Source: Candidatus Aminicenantes bacterium UBA647
GTDB taxonomy: Bacteria > Acidobacteriota > Aminicenantia > UBA2199
DNA: 14,357 nucleotides
Direction: 5' to 3'
Assembly: GCA_002299555.1 (NCBI GenBank)
Contig: DBOL01000012.1
Coordinates: forward strand, 1-14,357
This document shows positions 13,752-14,357 of this stretch, in pieces. Numbering within the stretch: position 1 is the first letter of the stretch; every line of letters begins with the position of its first letter. The translations under genes and the position numbers were made by a program. The notes under the pieces are model-generated. The model searched no databases. It worked only from the letters and a program-made list of their open reading frames with translations, and was not told the DNA's origin.

Positions 13752-13780
13752 TTGTAGATATGTCTTCCAATAGATATAAT
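13752..13780 (+). promoter_or_regulatory. Promoter of the ferritin-like gene
   Basis: TTGTAG (13752-13757), a 17-nt spacer and a perfect TATAAT (13775-13780). The start would be near 13787, with CAGGAG a few bases downstream as the ribosome binding site for the ATG at 13801. No obvious Fur or PerR operator palindrome is seen. Confidence 0.6.
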
Positions 13781-13800
13781 TAAAATATCAGGAGAATAAA

Positions 13801-14280
13801 ATGAAAATATTTGAAATGGCCATAGAACTGGAACTGAATGGGGAGCAATTTTACAGGAACCTGGCAGAAGATGCTAAAAGTTCCGGGCTTAAAACTATTT
13901 TTAATATGCTTGCTGATGATGAGACAAAGCATAAATACATTTTTGAAAAGATGCAGAATGAAGATCATTCAGAGATAAGTGACACTCTGATCATTAAAGA
14001 GGCTAACACAATTTTCAAACAATTGAATAAAGATGATTTTACAGATGAAGTAAAACAGCTGGAAGTGTACAAAAGAGCACTTGAACTTGAACAAAAAAGT
14101 GTAGATTATTATGAAGAACTTACTGACCTTACTAAAGATGATAATACAAAGTCAGCTCTCCTGAAGATAATTGCAGAAGAGAAAAAGCATTATAACCTTC
14201 TTGAATTTCTGATCGAATATGTCGCCAAGCCCGATACATGGGTTGAGGATGCTGAGTTTTATCTGAAAGAAGAGTACTAA
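13801..14280 (+). CDS. Ferritin-like (rubrerythrin-type) diiron protein
   Basis: A 159-residue all-helical cytoplasmic protein with the duplicated half-site of a ferritin-like four-helix bundle. Helix 1 carries E11/E15 in ELELNGEQFY, helix 2 E41-x2-H44 (DDETKHKY), helix 3 E97 in ELEQKSVDYYEEL, and helix 4 E127-x2-H130 (AEEKKHYNLLEFL); together these supply carboxylate and histidine ligands for two irons. It lacks the C-terminal CxxC rubredoxin domain of classical rubrerythrin, so it would depend on an outside electron donor if it reduces peroxide. Members of this group (COG1633-like) are thought to protect against oxidative stress or handle iron in anaerobes, but few have been tested. AGGAG precedes the ATG at good spacing. 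It appears to be a single-gene unit, with the tRNA gene convergent just downstream. Confidence 0.88.
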   Translation: MKIFEMAIELELNGEQFYRNLAEDAKSSGLKTIFNMLADDETKHKYIFEKMQNEDHSEISDTLIIKEANTIFKQLNKDDFTDEVKQLEVYKRALELEQKSVDYYEELTDLTKDDNTKSALLKIIAEEKKHYNLLEFLIEYVAKPDTWVEDAEFYLKEEY

Positions 14281-14290
14281 AGAGGGAACT

Positions 14291-14357
14291 TGCCGGAGGG
14301 GGGAATCGAACCCCCACGAGGTCGCCCTCCCGGGATTTTAAGTCCCGTGCGTCTGCC
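14291..14357 (-). tRNA. tRNA-Leu(UAA), 3' part; 5' end outside window
   Basis: Read on the minus strand: anticodon stem 14347-14343 with 14335-14331 (CGGGA/TCCCG) around the loop CTTAAAA, giving anticodon UAA at 14340-14338. The variable arm is long, as in class II tRNAs such as Leu. The T-arm is GGGGG-TTCGATT-CCCCC (14315-14299), the acceptor 3' strand CTCCGGC (14298-14292), and the discriminator base A73 at 14291, the leucine identity. CCA is not encoded (the next bases are GTT). The D-arm is partly present and the acceptor 5' strand lies beyond the right edge. Confidence 0.95.

Larger units (their letters stand above)
13518..13800. other. Gene-free region with palindromes, an inverted-repeat element and promoters
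   Basis: No coding frame of interest is seen. After the terminator comes a C/T-rich stretch (13530-13620) holding two short dyads, CAGCC-CA-GGCTG (13557-13568) and TTCGCC-AA-GGCGAA (13576-13589). An AT-rich part has a possible promoter at 13628-13656, followed by the inverted-repeat element at 13666-13745 and the promoter and ribosome binding site of the ferritin-like gene. Base use differs clearly from the genes on both sides. Confidence 0.6.

Noticed and set aside
14132..14317. Minus-strand frame reaching into the tRNA gene
   Set aside because: It starts inside the tRNA-Leu T-arm and lies antisense to the ferritin-like gene.
1..14357. CRISPR array, toxin-antitoxin, defence island, prophage or IS element
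   Set aside because: No regularly spaced repeats, no transposase or integrase, and no nuclease/toxin pairs; nearly all genes are housekeeping or general envelope functions.

Overview
The window is about 14.4 kb of ordinary-looking, gene-dense chromosome from an AT-rich bacterium. A diderm (Gram-negative) cell is suggested by a lipoprotein lytic transglycosylase (6240-7607) and a small predicted outer-membrane barrel (12993-13463). Promoters read as canonical sigma70-type (TTGACA/TATAAT with 16-17 nt spacers), which argues against Bacteroidota with their -33/-7 promoters. A Ras-like MglA GTPase, split glutamine-dependent NAD synthetase and diiron ferritin-like protein would fit a deeply branching, perhaps anaerobic lineage. 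I cannot name the phylum from sequence alone. There is no phage, IS transposase, CRISPR array or defence system.

Layout. 1-1084 (minus, cut by the left edge): membrane-anchored PHP-domain phosphoesterase. 1176-4603 (plus): CDF cation transporter, then an overlapping pair (glutaminase subunit and NadE) followed by rsmI. 4609-6147 (minus): comM/YifB AAA+ ATPase with a TTG start. 6240-8607 (minus): MglA-type GTPase with a long C-terminal extension, overlapping an mltD-like gene. 8666-9874 (minus): B12-binding/radical SAM protein. 9981-11060 (plus): membrane domain fused to a Nudix hydrolase. 11074-12141 (minus): divergent YchF ATPase/GTPase. 12196-12879 (minus): LysE-type exporter. 12993-13463 (plus): small beta-barrel protein with a strong terminator. 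13518-13800: gene-free, with palindromes and a MITE-like inverted repeat. 13801-14280 (plus): ferritin-like diiron protein. 14291-14357 (minus, cut by the right edge): tRNA-Leu(UAA).

The most striking feature is not a gene. At five of the genes that begin a transcript, a near-consensus -35/-10 pair ends only 6-9 nt before the ATG, so the predicted transcription start lies at or 1-3 nt before the start codon and no Shine-Dalgarno site fits. Downstream and a few other genes (comM, the barrel protein, the ferritin-like gene) have normal ribosome binding sites. The organism therefore seems to use leaderless mRNAs routinely next to SD-led ones. Other points of interest are the YciB-like membrane/Nudix fusion, the MglA extension translationally coupled to mltD, abutting divergent -35 boxes at 9906-9917, and an apparent excess of GATC sites.
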